Origin: an uncultured Collinsella sp.
GTDB lineage: Bacteria > Actinomycetota > Coriobacteriia > Coriobacteriales > Coriobacteriaceae
Direction: 5' to 3'
Length of the DNA: 14,747 nt
Assembly (NCBI GenBank): GCA_900759435.1
Contig: CAAEVD010000085.1
Span: forward strand, 1-14,747
Shown: in pieces, positions 8,224 to 14,747 of the stretch
Position numbering within the stretch: the stretch's first letter is position 1
Layout: every line of letters starts with the position of its first letter
Position numbers and translations under genes: made by a program
Notes under the pieces: generated by a model
Databases searched by the model: none
The model's input: only the letters and a program-made list of their open reading frames with translations
What the model was told of the DNA's origin: nothing

Positions 8224-8832
8224 TTGTCGGTAGAGGATCAGTTTGAGGGCGACGAGCGCGCATTGTTGACGCGTATCCACGAGTTGCTCGATGTGCGCAT
8301 GAAGGATAAACGTAAGCGCTACGTTCATTCGCTCGGGGTTGCCGAGACTGCACTGCACCTAGCCGAGGTATACGGTGTCGACCGCTTTGATGCCGCTGCC
8401 GCCGGTCTGATTCACGACTGGGATAAGGTACTCTCCGACGACGAGCTGGTCACGCGCGCTCTGCATTACGGCATTAAGATTGCCGGCTCTCCGTCTGCCG
8501 CGACGCCGCTTTTGCATGGCCCGGTTGCCGCCTATGAGCTTCCGCAGCTATTTCCCGAGCTGTCGCCGGCGGTCTTTCAGGCTGTCGACCGTCACACCGT
8601 GGGCGCCTGCGACATGACGCCGCTCGATATGGTGGTCTTTGTGGCCGATGCCATCGAGCCCAACCGCCACGGCGACTATGCGCATGCGCTGCGCAAGATG
8701 GTGGGGGAGTCGACGCTCGACGAGTTGTTCTTCTCCTGTTTTGCGCAGGGTTTGGTCTATGTGATCCAGTCCGGGCGCTATCTTTATCCCACGGCTATTA
8801 CGATTTACAACCATTACGCCCAGCTGCGCTAG
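8224..8832 (+). CDS. yqeK: YqeK-family HD-domain phosphohydrolase (likely Ap4A hydrolase)
   Basis: This 202-residue protein starts at TTG 8224, six bases after GGGGG. The HD-domain metal ligands are visible in order: H35 in RYVHSLGVAETA, H64-D65 in GLIHDWDK, H98 in LLHGP, H124 in VDRHT and D142 in VFVADAIEP. This spacing is that of the YqeK family. Members of that family have been shown to split diadenosine tetraphosphate symmetrically, so the substrate here is inferred from family. The gene lies 12 bp after nadD and 28 bp before rsfS, in its conserved place, and is probably cotranscribed with both. Confidence 0.9.
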   Translation: MSVEDQFEGDERALLTRIHELLDVRMKDKRKRYVHSLGVAETALHLAEVYGVDRFDAAAAGLIHDWDKVLSDDELVTRALHYGIKIAGSPSAATPLLHGPVAAYELPQLFPELSPAVFQAVDRHTVGACDMTPLDMVVFVADAIEPNRHGDYAHALRKMVGESTLDELFFSCFAQGLVYVIQSGRYLYPTAITIYNHYAQLR

Positions 8833-8860
8833 CTCGGGTGTGTCTAGAAAGAGGTATTCC

Positions 8861-9316
8861 ATGGCCGACGAGACCATGACCGACGAGCAGATTCTTGAAG
8901 GTGTGGAGCACAAGAGCTTCGTTGCCACGTCCGACCGTACCGCCGCCTCGCTGTCCGCGAGCGGTGTCGCCGCCGAGGATGTCGCCCGCGCCGCCGCGCA
9001 GGCCGCCTACGACAAGAAAGGCGAGGACGTGCAGGTGCTCGATCTGACCGAGCTCTCCGACGTGTGCGACTACTTTGTGCTCGCCACCGGTACCAATAAC
9101 CGTCAGGTCGATTCTATTGTTGATGAGATCGAGGAGAAGGTCGCCGAGGCTTGCGGTGAGCATCCGTTCTCCATCGAGGGTCGCGAGCAGAAGACCTGGA
9201 TGCTCATGGACTACGGCTCGGTCGTCGTCCACGTCTTCACCCCCGAGGCACGCGACTTCTATCGTCTCGAGAAGCTCTGGGGCGACGCTCCCCAGCTCCC
9301 CCTCAACCTCCTCTAG
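8861..9316 (+). CDS. rsfS: Ribosomal silencing factor RsfS
   Basis: RsfS binds L14 on the 50S subunit and blocks subunit joining when nutrients are short. The 151-residue product has the family core from about 38 to 145: AAYDKKGEDVQVLDLTELSDVCDYFV-type opening, ATGTNNRQV (75-83), and YGSVVVHVFTPEARDFYRLEKLW near the end. I chose ATG 8861 because GAGG (8851-8854) is six bases upstream. A GTG at 8840 in frame has no such support. The first 37 residues are an acidic, low-complexity extension not usual in the family, whose members are often 105-120 residues. The gene closes the obgE cluster and is followed by a strong terminator. Confidence 0.93.
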   Translation: MADETMTDEQILEGVEHKSFVATSDRTAASLSASGVAAEDVARAAAQAAYDKKGEDVQVLDLTELSDVCDYFVLATGTNNRQVDSIVDEIEEKVAEACGEHPFSIEGREQKTWMLMDYGSVVVHVFTPEARDFYRLEKLWGDAPQLPLNLL

Positions 9317-9359
9317 GACCTTATTTGGGCTGGGGCTTTTTAACTACCCTCTACCGTTC

Positions 9360-9401
9360 GCCGGGCAGTTGCACCATCTGCAGCTGCCCGGCTTTCTTTT
9401 T
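9360..9401 (+). terminator. Rho-independent terminator after rsfS
   Basis: The arm GCCGGGCAGTTGCA (9360-9373) pairs with TGCAGCTGCCCGGC (9379-9392) over 14 positions with one G-U pair and a loop of only five bases, CCATC. The tract TTTCTTTTT (9393-9401) follows. Read from the other strand the hairpin is not followed by a T run, so it is not a good terminator for dinB, which ends at 9414 facing it. Confidence 0.92.
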
Positions 9402-9413
9402 GCCCAAAGGCGG

Positions 9414-10667
9414 TTAATCGTTGAAGCGGGATTGGCGGCCGAAGGATAGGGCGGTGTCGCCGAATTTGTCTCGGACGGCGTCGATGGCGACGGAGAGGTC
9501 GCGGCGGTCGCTGGATTGGGCTCCGCGGTTATCAATCTCGCAGAACAGGTCAGTTTGGATACCGCCTTGGTGGTTGAAGTCGCTCATGCCGATACCCGCC
9601 AGACGTACGTGCATGCCTTCTTGCCAGATATTGTCGAGCAGTTCGAGCGCTACGGCTACAAAGATGTTCTCGTCGTCGGTGGGGTGGGGCAAGCGGCGCT
9701 GTGCCGTGCGTCCGCTACCGTAAGAGTATTTGAGCTTGAGCGTTACGGTTCCGCCCGTCAGCCCTTGACGACGTAGACGGCGCCCAACCGACTCGCCCAG
9801 CAGCGCAATCGCCGCCTCGATATCCCCACGCTCAGTCAAATCCTTCGCAAAGGTGCGCTCATTGCTCACCGATTTAACTTTACGTTCCTCATCCAGGCTG
9901 GTAACCTCGGATACTTCGAGCCCCAAGGCACGTTGACGCATGCACTCGCCATTCACGCCAAAGATTGCAGCCAGCGTTGACTCTGGCGCACGTGAAAGCT
10001 CGCCGAGGGTGTAGATGCGCATGCGACGCAGTCGCTCCTCGGCCGAACGCCCGATTCCACTCATGGCAGATACCGGCAGCGCGGCCAAAAACCGCTGTTC
10101 CGTACCGGGGCGCACAATGGTCAGGCCAAACGGCTTGTCGCGCTCGCTTGCGATTTTGGCCACGGTCTTGTTGCACCCAACGCCGATGGAGCACGTCACC
10201 CCCAGCGCCGCAACGCGGTCGCTTATACGCCGCGCAACCAGCAGCGGGTCCTCGGGCGCAAATCGCCCCGGCGTAATATCGATAAAGGCCTCGTCGATGG
10301 ACACGCGCTCCACGCGCGGTGTCTCATCGGCAAGGATAGCCATGACCTGCGCGCTCACCTCACGGTAGCGATCAAAGTGTCCGTGCGTCCAAATGGCCTG
10401 CGGGCACAGGCGCCGCGCCTCGGCCGAGGCCATGGCAGAATGCACGCCAAAGCGACGTGCCTCGTATGAACACGTGGACACAACACCGCGTGACTCGGCG
10501 TCTCCGCCCACGATGAGCGGCTTTCCGCGCCATTCGGGATGATCGAGCATCTCCACGCTCGCAAAAAATGCATCGAGGTCCATCAGACCCACCGCCGGAC
10601 CCGTCCAGGGCGGCGGTGTGACGCCCGCAGCATCCTCATAACCGTATGTATGTTCGCGTCTTTCCAT
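9414..10667 (-). CDS. dinB: DNA polymerase IV (Y-family translesion polymerase)
   Basis: This 417-residue Y-family polymerase copies past damaged bases. Catalytic acidic residues are in place: D30 in MDLDAFFASVE and D125-E126 in SIDEAFID. The finger motif SYEARRFGVHSAM and the helix-hairpin-helix region (SAMSGIGRSAEERLRRMRIYTLGEL) follow, then the little-finger domain. QTDLF at 371-375 matches the beta-clamp-binding motif. Twenty-five or so residues before the first strand are unconserved in style. The ATG at 10667 has no Shine-Dalgarno but lies about seven bases from a TATACT hexamer, suggesting a leaderless message. Alternative starts (GTG at residue 26, ATG at residue 29) would remove part of the first strand. 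It is the only minus-strand gene here and separates two translation gene clusters. Confidence 0.95.
   Translation of the reverse strand: MERREHTYGYEDAAGVTPPPWTGPAVGLMDLDAFFASVEMLDHPEWRGKPLIVGGDAESRGVVSTCSYEARRFGVHSAMASAEARRLCPQAIWTHGHFDRYREVSAQVMAILADETPRVERVSIDEAFIDITPGRFAPEDPLLVARRISDRVAALGVTCSIGVGCNKTVAKIASERDKPFGLTIVRPGTEQRFLAALPVSAMSGIGRSAEERLRRMRIYTLGELSRAPESTLAAIFGVNGECMRQRALGLEVSEVTSLDEERKVKSVSNERTFAKDLTERGDIEAAIALLGESVGRRLRRQGLTGGTVTLKLKYSYGSGRTAQRRLPHPTDDENIFVAVALELLDNIWQEGMHVRLAGIGMSDFNHQGGIQTDLFCEIDNRGAQSSDRRDLSVAIDAVRDKFGDTALSFGRQSRFND
10643..10656. promoter_or_regulatory. Weak LexA-box-like site within the dinB start
   Basis: On the minus strand CGAACATACATACG agrees with the Gram-positive SOS box CGAACATATGTTCG at 11 of 14 positions. 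One half site is perfect and the other is degraded. It lies over codons 4-9 of dinB, just downstream of the candidate -10, a position where a repressor could block elongation. Because the second half is poor, this is only a candidate. Confidence 0.25.
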
Positions 10668-10673
10668 GTCATA

Positions 10674-10679
10674 AGTATA
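10674..10679 (-). promoter_or_regulatory. Candidate -10 hexamer for dinB (leaderless start)
   Basis: On the minus strand TATACT matches the -10 consensus at five of six positions and ends six bases before the dinB ATG. Transcription would begin at or next to the start codon, and no ribosome binding site is present. No good -35 hexamer is seen at the usual distance (16-18 bp), so an activator or relaxed promoter would be needed. This is an inference from spacing. Confidence 0.4.
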
Positions 10680-10713
10680 CCGCGCAGCTCATGTGGGGTG
10701 CGTGTATGTGCTT

Positions 10714-10749
10714 GCAAATCGCGAATTCTTGTCTAAGATATGGATTTGC
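10714..10749. repeat. 7-bp inverted repeat in the dinB-rpsP intergenic region
   Basis: GCAAATC (10714-10720) and GATTTGC (10743-10749) are perfect inverted copies separated by 22 bp. They lie in the roughly 200-bp region between the divergent dinB and rpsP genes. A weak promoter-like pair on the + strand (TTGCAA 10712-10717, TAAGAT 10734-10739, 16-bp spacing) falls within the same stretch, so the dyad could be an operator. No T tract follows, so it is not a terminator. Confidence 0.3.
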
Positions 10750-10783
10750 CCTCGACTACACCGAAGAAGTTGGTCTCACGGAC

Positions 10784-10812
10784 TTCACCTGCCCGCGTCG
10801 ATGGCGTATTAT
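10784..10812 (+). promoter_or_regulatory. Predicted promoter for the rpsP operon
   Basis: TTCACC (10784-10789) and TATTAT (10807-10812) are spaced by 17 bp and match the sigma-70 consensus at four and five of six positions. Transcription would start near 10819, leaving a leader of about 50 bases. The leader holds a small hairpin, GCAGC (10835-10839) with GCTGC (10845-10849), ahead of the Shine-Dalgarno. Confidence 0.55.
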
Positions 10813-10868
10813 GTTCAACTGTTTGTTTGTAGTTGCAGCCTAAAGCTGCTTGGTTGGAGGAGTTTCCT

Positions 10869-11210
10869 TTGGCAGTCAAGATTCGCCTTGCTCGTCACGG
10901 CGCTAAGAAGCGTCCGTACTACCGTGTCGTCGTCGCCGATTCCCGCGCCCCGCGTGACGGTCGTATCATCGAGGAGGTTGGCCGCTACAACCCGATGACC
11001 GCCCCCAAGACCATCAACCTCGACCTCGAGAAGATCGCCGACTGGCAGTCCAAGGGCGCTCAGCTCACCGACGCCGTCGCCGCTCTGGTCAAGGCCGCCA
11101 ACGAGGGCGAGAAGACCGAGACCGTCGTCAAGAAGTCCAAGAAGCAGCTCGCCAAAGAGGCCGAGGCCGCTAAGGCTGCCGCTGAGGCCGCTGAGGGCGC
11201 CGAGGAGTAA
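10869..11210 (+). CDS. rpsP: 30S ribosomal protein S16
   Basis: S16 is a small-subunit protein needed for 30S assembly. The start is TTG 10869, which gives [20 protein letters not shown], the standard S16 opening. GGAGGAG (10856-10862) is six bases upstream and decides this start over an in-frame TTG at 10833. [22 protein letters not shown] (positions 21-42) is the family core. At 113 residues it is 25-30 longer than usual. The extra tail (about 82-113) is lysine-rich and then Ala/Glu-rich, like the tail on L21 in this window. It is the first gene of a tight operon; khpA starts 3 bp later. Confidence 0.96.
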   Translation: MAVKIRLARHGAKKRPYYRVVVADSRAPRDGRIIEEVGRYNPMTAPKTINLDLEKIADWQSKGAQLTDAVAALVKAANEGEKTETVVKKSKKQLAKEAEAAKAAAEAAEGAEE

Positions 11211-11213
11211 ATC

Positions 11214-11498
11214 GTGCCTGAGGTTGACGCTGCACAGCTCGAGGGTGAGGCAATGCTCTCAGATCGCATCGCCGATCTCGTCGAATATCTCGTTGTTCAG
11301 ATCGTCGACGACCCGGATTCCGTGAGCCTTGAGGTCATCGATGGTGACGACGCCTCCACGATTGAGGTTTCGGTTGCCGAGGATGACGTCGCTAAGGTCA
11401 TCGGCCGTCGTGGCCGTACCATCAAGGCCATTCGCACGCTCGCCCGTGCACTGGCCGCTCGCCTCGACACTGCTGTCGAGGTAGAGGTTCTGGGCTAG
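11214..11498 (+). CDS. khpA: KH-domain RNA-binding protein KhpA
   Basis: This 94-residue protein is a single KH domain that binds RNA, in other Gram-positive bacteria as a partner of KhpB. The KH signature is G64-R-R-G67 in KVIGRRGRTIKAIRTLAR. The helix before it (DLVEYLVVQIVDDPDSV) is also typical of the family. The start is GTG 11214, with GAGGAG (11202-11207) six bases upstream at the end of rpsP. An internal ATG at 11253 would give the more common length of about 80 residues but has a weaker site. Its place between rpsP and rimM is the conserved one. Confidence 0.93.
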   Translation: MPEVDAAQLEGEAMLSDRIADLVEYLVVQIVDDPDSVSLEVIDGDDASTIEVSVAEDDVAKVIGRRGRTIKAIRTLARALAARLDTAVEVEVLG

Positions 11499-11502
11499 GA
11501 CC

Positions 11503-12024
11503 TTGAGGTCCCAGTACAAAAACATCGCCCGTGTGGTTAAGCCGCACGGAAGGAAGGGGGAGGTCCTCGCGCAGCCGCTGCGGGGGCTTCCTTCTGTATT
11601 GGAGCCGGGTATGCGTGTCGCCTTGACGCCGCCGGCGCTCAAGCGCGACCGTTTTTGCACGGTCGTGTCCGTCACCGATACGGGCGATGGCGATCTGGTT
11701 TCGTTTGAGGGCATAGACGACTTGACGGCCGCCGAGGGCATCACCGGATGCTATGTGCTGGCCAATCGTGACGACTTTGAGCTCGATTCGCTCGACGCAG
11801 CCTATACCGACCTCATGGGTCGCGAGGTGACCGACGAGCGCTTTGGTTCGCTCGGCACGATTGTCGAGATCATGTCGACGCCCGCCAACGATGTTTGGGT
11901 TGTCGAAGGCGATCGGTACGGCGAGGTGCTGATTCCCGTGATCGAGCAGGTTGTGCTCGATCTTCCCGACACAGGAACAATTTCCGTCCACGTTATGGAC
12001 GGCTTGATCGATATGGACAAGTAG
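11503..12024 (+). CDS. rimM: 16S rRNA processing protein RimM
   Basis: RimM helps mature the 30S head and binds S19. The 173-residue protein starts at TTG 11503, 4 bp after the khpA stop. The Shine-Dalgarno is poor (AGGA, only a few bases away), so coupling to khpA translation is likely. The N-terminal domain opens NIARVVKPHGRKGEVLAQPL, the RimM hallmark. The C-terminal PRC-barrel domain includes LMGREV and PANDVWVVEGDRYGEVLIPV. A later start is unlikely because the conserved KPHG motif lies only 12 residues in. Confidence 0.93.
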   Translation: MRSQYKNIARVVKPHGRKGEVLAQPLRGLPSVLEPGMRVALTPPALKRDRFCTVVSVTDTGDGDLVSFEGIDDLTAAEGITGCYVLANRDDFELDSLDAAYTDLMGREVTDERFGSLGTIVEIMSTPANDVWVVEGDRYGEVLIPVIEQVVLDLPDTGTISVHVMDGLIDMDK

Positions 12025-12034
12025 GGAGGACAGC

Positions 12035-12793
12035 ATGCTGATTGAGACCCTTTCGGTCTTTCCCGAGATGTTTGAGCCCGTCATGTCCACGTCGATTTTG
12101 GGCCGCGCCCGTAAGGCCGGCCTTTTTGATTTTAAGGCGTATAACCTGCGCGACTGGACGCACGACCGTCATCGCACCGTCGATGACGAGCCGTATGGCG
12201 GCGGGCAGGGGATGCTCATGAAGGTCGAGCCCATTGCCGAGGCAATCGAGGCCATCAGCTCTGAGGGTCCCAAGCCCACCGTGGTGTTCTTCACCCCCTG
12301 CGGCGAGCCCTTTACGCAGCATGTGGCCGAGCGCCTGCTCAAAAGCGAGCGCCTGCTGTTTGTGTGCAGCCGTTACGAGGGCGTCGACGAGCGCGCATAT
12401 GCGTATGCCGATGAGCGTCTGTCGATCGGCGACTATGTGCTCACGGGCGGCGAGCTGCCCGCTATGGTCGTGGCCGATGCCGTCGTACGGCTCATTCCCG
12501 GAGCCCTGGGTGACGAGATGAGCAACGTTGATGAGTCGTTCTCGACCGCCGAGGACGGCGGCCTGCTCGAGTACGCGCAGTACACCCGTCCCGCCGAGTT
12601 CAATGGCGAGAGCGTGCCTCCAGTGCTCGTGAGCGGCGATCATGCCAAGGTCGATGCCTGGCGCCGCAAGAATGCCATCGAGCGTACCTGCCGCTGGCGT
12701 CCCGATCTGATCGAGACGGCGCGGCTTACGCCCGAGGAGCGTGCATATGCGCAAGAGATCCTGGACGCGTCGTATTCGCAGAGCGAGGAGTGA
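12035..12793 (+). CDS. trmD: tRNA (guanine-37-N1)-methyltransferase TrmD
   Basis: TrmD methylates G37 of tRNAs with SAM and prevents frameshifting. The 252-residue SPOUT protein has DDEPYGGGQGM (50-60), the knot loops FFTPCGEPF (85-93) and CSRYEGVDER (111-120), and LSIGDYVLTGGELPAMVV (129-146). R152 aligns with the Arg known as R154 in E. coli and H. influenzae. At the place of the catalytic Asp (D169 there) the sequence reads D166-E167-S168-F169, so a Glu stands in the catalytic column and an Asp just before it. About four extra residues follow before GLLEYAQYTRP. The ATG has GGGAGG upstream. The stop overlaps the region of the lepB start, and rplS, its usual next neighbour, is missing. Confidence 0.95.
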   Translation: MLIETLSVFPEMFEPVMSTSILGRARKAGLFDFKAYNLRDWTHDRHRTVDDEPYGGGQGMLMKVEPIAEAIEAISSEGPKPTVVFFTPCGEPFTQHVAERLLKSERLLFVCSRYEGVDERAYAYADERLSIGDYVLTGGELPAMVVADAVVRLIPGALGDEMSNVDESFSTAEDGGLLEYAQYTRPAEFNGESVPPVLVSGDHAKVDAWRRKNAIERTCRWRPDLIETARLTPEERAYAQEILDASYSQSEE

Positions 12794-12795
12794 GA

Positions 12796-13359
12796 ATGGT
12801 TCCATCGCAGCATTCCGTGCTAAAGGGTGCGTTTGAGTGGATCGTGGTTGTCGCGATCGCACTGGTCGCCACCTTCTTGATTCGCTCGTTTGTGGTCGAG
12901 CCCTTTGTGGTGCCCACCGGTTCCATGGAGTCCACGATCGAGATTGGCGACCAGATCCTGGCGCAAAAGGTGAGCCTTGAGCTCGGCCAACCTGTCAAAC
13001 AGGGTGATATCGTGGTGTTCCACAACCCCGATGCCACGTCCGAGCATGACGTGCTGGTAAAGCGCGTTATTGCCACGGCCGGCCAGACGGTCGACCTGCA
13101 GGACGGCAAGGTCGTCGTCGATGGCCAGGCGCTCGACGAGGACTATACGACTGGCATGAGCTGGCCGCTTTCGGTCCAAGCCCCCGGCGCTCAGGTGAGC
13201 TATCCCTACACCGTCCCTGACGACTGTGTGTGGGTGATGGGTGACAACCGCGAGAACTCTGCTGACTCCCGCTACTTTGGCCCGGTCGACCGCTCCGACT
13301 TGATCGCCGTGGCGCTTGTGCGCTACTGGCCGCTCAACCGTATCGGCGCTATCGACTAA
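12796..13359 (+). CDS. lepB: Signal peptidase I
   Basis: LepB removes signal peptides from exported proteins at the outer face of the membrane. The 187-residue protein has one N-terminal membrane helix (about 15-33). The catalytic Ser43 lies in PTGSMEST, the general base Lys89 in VKRVIA, and the conserved box GDNRENSADSRYFGPV near the C-terminus. I chose ATG 12796, five bases after GGAG. A GTG at 12790 in the same frame would add only two residues. The single helix and size are of the Gram-positive type. It starts 2 bp after trmD and probably shares its transcript. Confidence 0.94.
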   Translation: MVPSQHSVLKGAFEWIVVVAIALVATFLIRSFVVEPFVVPTGSMESTIEIGDQILAQKVSLELGQPVKQGDIVVFHNPDATSEHDVLVKRVIATAGQTVDLQDGKVVVDGQALDEDYTTGMSWPLSVQAPGAQVSYPYTVPDDCVWVMGDNRENSADSRYFGPVDRSDLIAVALVRYWPLNRIGAID

Positions 13360-13366
13360 AAACCGC

Positions 13367-13372
13367 TATAGT
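13367..13372 (+). promoter_or_regulatory. Possible -10 hexamer upstream of glyQ
   Basis: TATAGT lies 41 bases before the glyQ start, in the 54-bp gap after lepB, and matches the -10 consensus at five of six positions. No recognisable -35 is found 16-18 bp upstream, where the sequence is the end of lepB. No terminator separates lepB from glyQ, so read-through is equally possible. The gap is too short for a T-box leader. Confidence 0.3.
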
Positions 13373-13413
13373 ACCTAACCGTGTAATCGTTTCGACGAGG
13401 GGATATTAGAGGC

Positions 13414-14325
13414 ATGAACGCTTCATCGCTTTCCTTCCAAGACATCATCCTGCGCCTCCAGCAGTACTGGGGCGAGCAGGGCTGCGTCATTATGCAGCCC
13501 TATGACTCCGAGGTCGGTGCCGGTACCTTCCATACCGCGACCACGCTGCGCTCGCTCGGTCCCGCCGAGTGGCGCACCTGCTATGCGCAGCCCTGCCGCC
13601 GTCCCGCCGACGGCCGCTACGGCGAGAACCCCAACCGCATGCAGCACTACTATCAGTTCCAGGTGCTCATCAAGCCCTCGCCTGTCAACGCCCAGGAGCT
13701 CTACCTGGGTTCGCTGGCCGCCATTGGCCTGGACCCCAACGACCATGACGTCCGCTTTGTCGAGGACGACTGGGAGAGCCCGACGCTCGGCGCCTGGGGC
13801 CTTGGCTGGGAGGTCTGGCTCAATGGCATGGAGGTCACGCAGTTTACGTACTTCCAGCAGGTAGGCGGCATCGAGGTCGACCCCGTACCCGTCGAGATCA
13901 CCTATGGCCTAGAGCGCATTGCCATGTATGCGCAGGGCGTTAACTCGGTCTACGACTTGGTGTGGAGCTACCTGCCCGACGGCACGCCCATGACCTATGG
14001 CGACGTGTTCCTTGAGAACGAGCGCGAGTTCAGTGCCTATAACTTTGAGGTCGCAAACGTCGAGATGATGCGTCAGAAGTTTGACGACTACGAGGCCGAG
14101 TGCCATTCCTGCCTGGAGCGCAAGCTGTCGCTGCCGGCATATGACTGCGTCATGAAGTGCAGCCACGCTTTCAACCTGCTCGATGCCCGCGGCGCTCTGT
14201 CCGCGGTCGAGCGTGCCAACTACATCCTGCGCGTCCGCGCCGTCGCCAAGGCGTGCTGCGAGGCCTATATGGCCGAGGTCGCCGGAGTCAACGAGAATGC
14301 CGACCAGGAAGGCGAGGTGGCGTAA
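13414..14325 (+). CDS. glyQ: Glycyl-tRNA synthetase alpha subunit
   Basis: The alpha subunit holds the class II catalytic core that activates glycine in the alpha2-beta2 enzyme. The 303-residue protein opens [20 protein letters not shown] (8-27) and has the strongly conserved [19 protein letters not shown] (about 54-72), [23 protein letters not shown] and [11 protein letters not shown]. All are diagnostic for bacterial GlyQ. Length matches the family. ATG 13414 is preceded by GAGGGG at 13397-13402, with a second purine run AGAGG too near the start to act. glyS begins 3 bp after the stop. Confidence 0.97.
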   Translation: MNASSLSFQDIILRLQQYWGEQGCVIMQPYDSEVGAGTFHTATTLRSLGPAEWRTCYAQPCRRPADGRYGENPNRMQHYYQFQVLIKPSPVNAQELYLGSLAAIGLDPNDHDVRFVEDDWESPTLGAWGLGWEVWLNGMEVTQFTYFQQVGGIEVDPVPVEITYGLERIAMYAQGVNSVYDLVWSYLPDGTPMTYGDVFLENEREFSAYNFEVANVEMMRQKFDDYEAECHSCLERKLSLPAYDCVMKCSHAFNLLDARGALSAVERANYILRVRAVAKACCEAYMAEVAGVNENADQEGEVA

Positions 14326-14328
14326 GCC

Positions 14329-14747
14329 ATGGCAGACGCTAAGGATTTCCTGTTTGAGATCGGTACGGAGGAAATGCCCTCTGCACCGCTGAACAATGCC
14401 GTCAAGCAGCTTGGCACCATGATCGCCAAGGGTCTTGACGAGGCCGGTCTGGCCCACGGCGAGGTCCGCGTGATCTCGAGCCCGCGCCGCCTGGCTGCGC
14501 TCGTTGCCGACGTCGCCACCGCGACCGACGAGGTTCACGAGGTCAAGCGCGGCCCCGCGGCCAACATCGCCTTCGATGCCGACGGTAACGCCACCAAGGC
14601 CGCCCAGGGCTTCGCCCGCAAGTGCGGTGTGGCTGCCGAGGATCTGGTCCGTCGCGAGGACACCGACGGCCGTGAGTACGTCTTTGCCGAGAAGAACATC
14701 CCTTCCGCCCCGGCCACCCCGATCCTGACGGCCCTGTGCGAGAAGAC
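14329..14747 (+). CDS. glyS: Glycyl-tRNA synthetase beta subunit, N-terminal part
   Basis: The frame starts at ATG 14329 and runs open to the window end, 139 full codons of a protein normally near 690 residues. It begins MADAKDFLFEIGTEEMPSAP, the typical GlyS opening, and continues with VISSPRRLAALV and KRGPAANIAFDADGNATKAAQGFARK, also typical. The beta subunit binds tRNA-Gly and holds the anticodon-binding part. The Shine-Dalgarno is GGCGAGG in the end of glyQ, so the two subunits are probably coupled in translation. The gene is cut by the window edge, not broken. Confidence 0.95.
   Translation, partial: MADAKDFLFEIGTEEMPSAPLNNAVKQLGTMIAKGLDEAGLAHGEVRVISSPRRLAALVADVATATDEVHEVKRGPAANIAFDADGNATKAAQGFARKCGVAAEDLVRREDTDGREYVFAEKNIPSAPATPILTALCEK

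Noticed and set aside
9324..9408. TTTGGGC (9324-9330) and GCCCAAA (9402-9408) flanking the rsfS terminator as an extended structure
   Set aside because: The 7-bp match is separated by over 70 bases around an already complete hairpin and can arise by chance.
10693..10998. Small + strand frames in the dinB-rpsP gap running into rpsP
   Set aside because: They overlap rpsP in another frame, lack ribosome binding sites and encode Ser/Arg-rich sequence typical of shifted frames.

Overview
The window is ordinary chromosomal DNA from a high-GC bacterium, packed with housekeeping genes. All genes but one run on the + strand, with very short gaps and several stop/start overlaps. Five genes use TTG starts, GTG is also used, and two class-typical ribosomal protein genes carry Ala/Glu/Lys-rich tails. 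The gene order (PBP2-rodA, a radical SAM pair, rplU-rpmA-obgE-nadD-yqeK-rsfS, then rpsP-khpA-rimM-trmD-lepB-glyQS) and the protein sequences suggest an actinobacterium of the class Coriobacteriia, perhaps Collinsella-like. That placement is an inference from style and context, not from a database match. I see no rRNA, tRNA, CRISPR array, insertion sequence, phage gene or attachment site.

Region 1 (1-2559), cell wall elongation: the C-terminal end of a class B penicillin-binding protein, a RodA-type SEDS glycosyltransferase, and an unrecognised membrane-associated protein with a DUF697-like C-terminal half. Region 2 (2569-5255): an uncharacterised radical SAM protein overlapping by 4 bp a DUF2344 'radical SAM-linked' partner. 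This pair is the least understood biology here. Region 3 (5252-9401): a strong promoter embedded in the end of the DUF2344 gene drives rplU and rpmA. A good intrinsic terminator follows, then obgE, nadD, yqeK and rsfS, closed by a second strong terminator. These genes combine ribosomal proteins, a ribosome-assembly GTPase, NAD synthesis, an Ap4A-hydrolase-like HD protein and a ribosome silencing factor.

Region 4 (9414-10667, minus strand): dinB, the Y-family DNA polymerase IV, is the only gene against the flow and separates two conserved translation clusters. Its start lies about seven bases from a good -10 hexamer, so its mRNA may be leaderless. Region 5 (10668-14747): a roughly 200-bp divergent regulatory region with a plausible promoter, then rpsP, khpA, rimM, trmD, lepB and, after a 54-bp gap, glyQ and the start of glyS. 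This is the classic 30S-maturation and tRNA-modification operon, but rplS is missing from its usual place between trmD and lepB.

No complete new defence or mobile system is present. The most interesting points are the radical SAM/DUF2344 pair without its frequent RNase E/G neighbour, the P-loop-less DUF697-like protein next to rodA, a Glu in place of the catalytic Asp of TrmD, a tandemly duplicated acidic tail on ObgE, and the control region of dinB.
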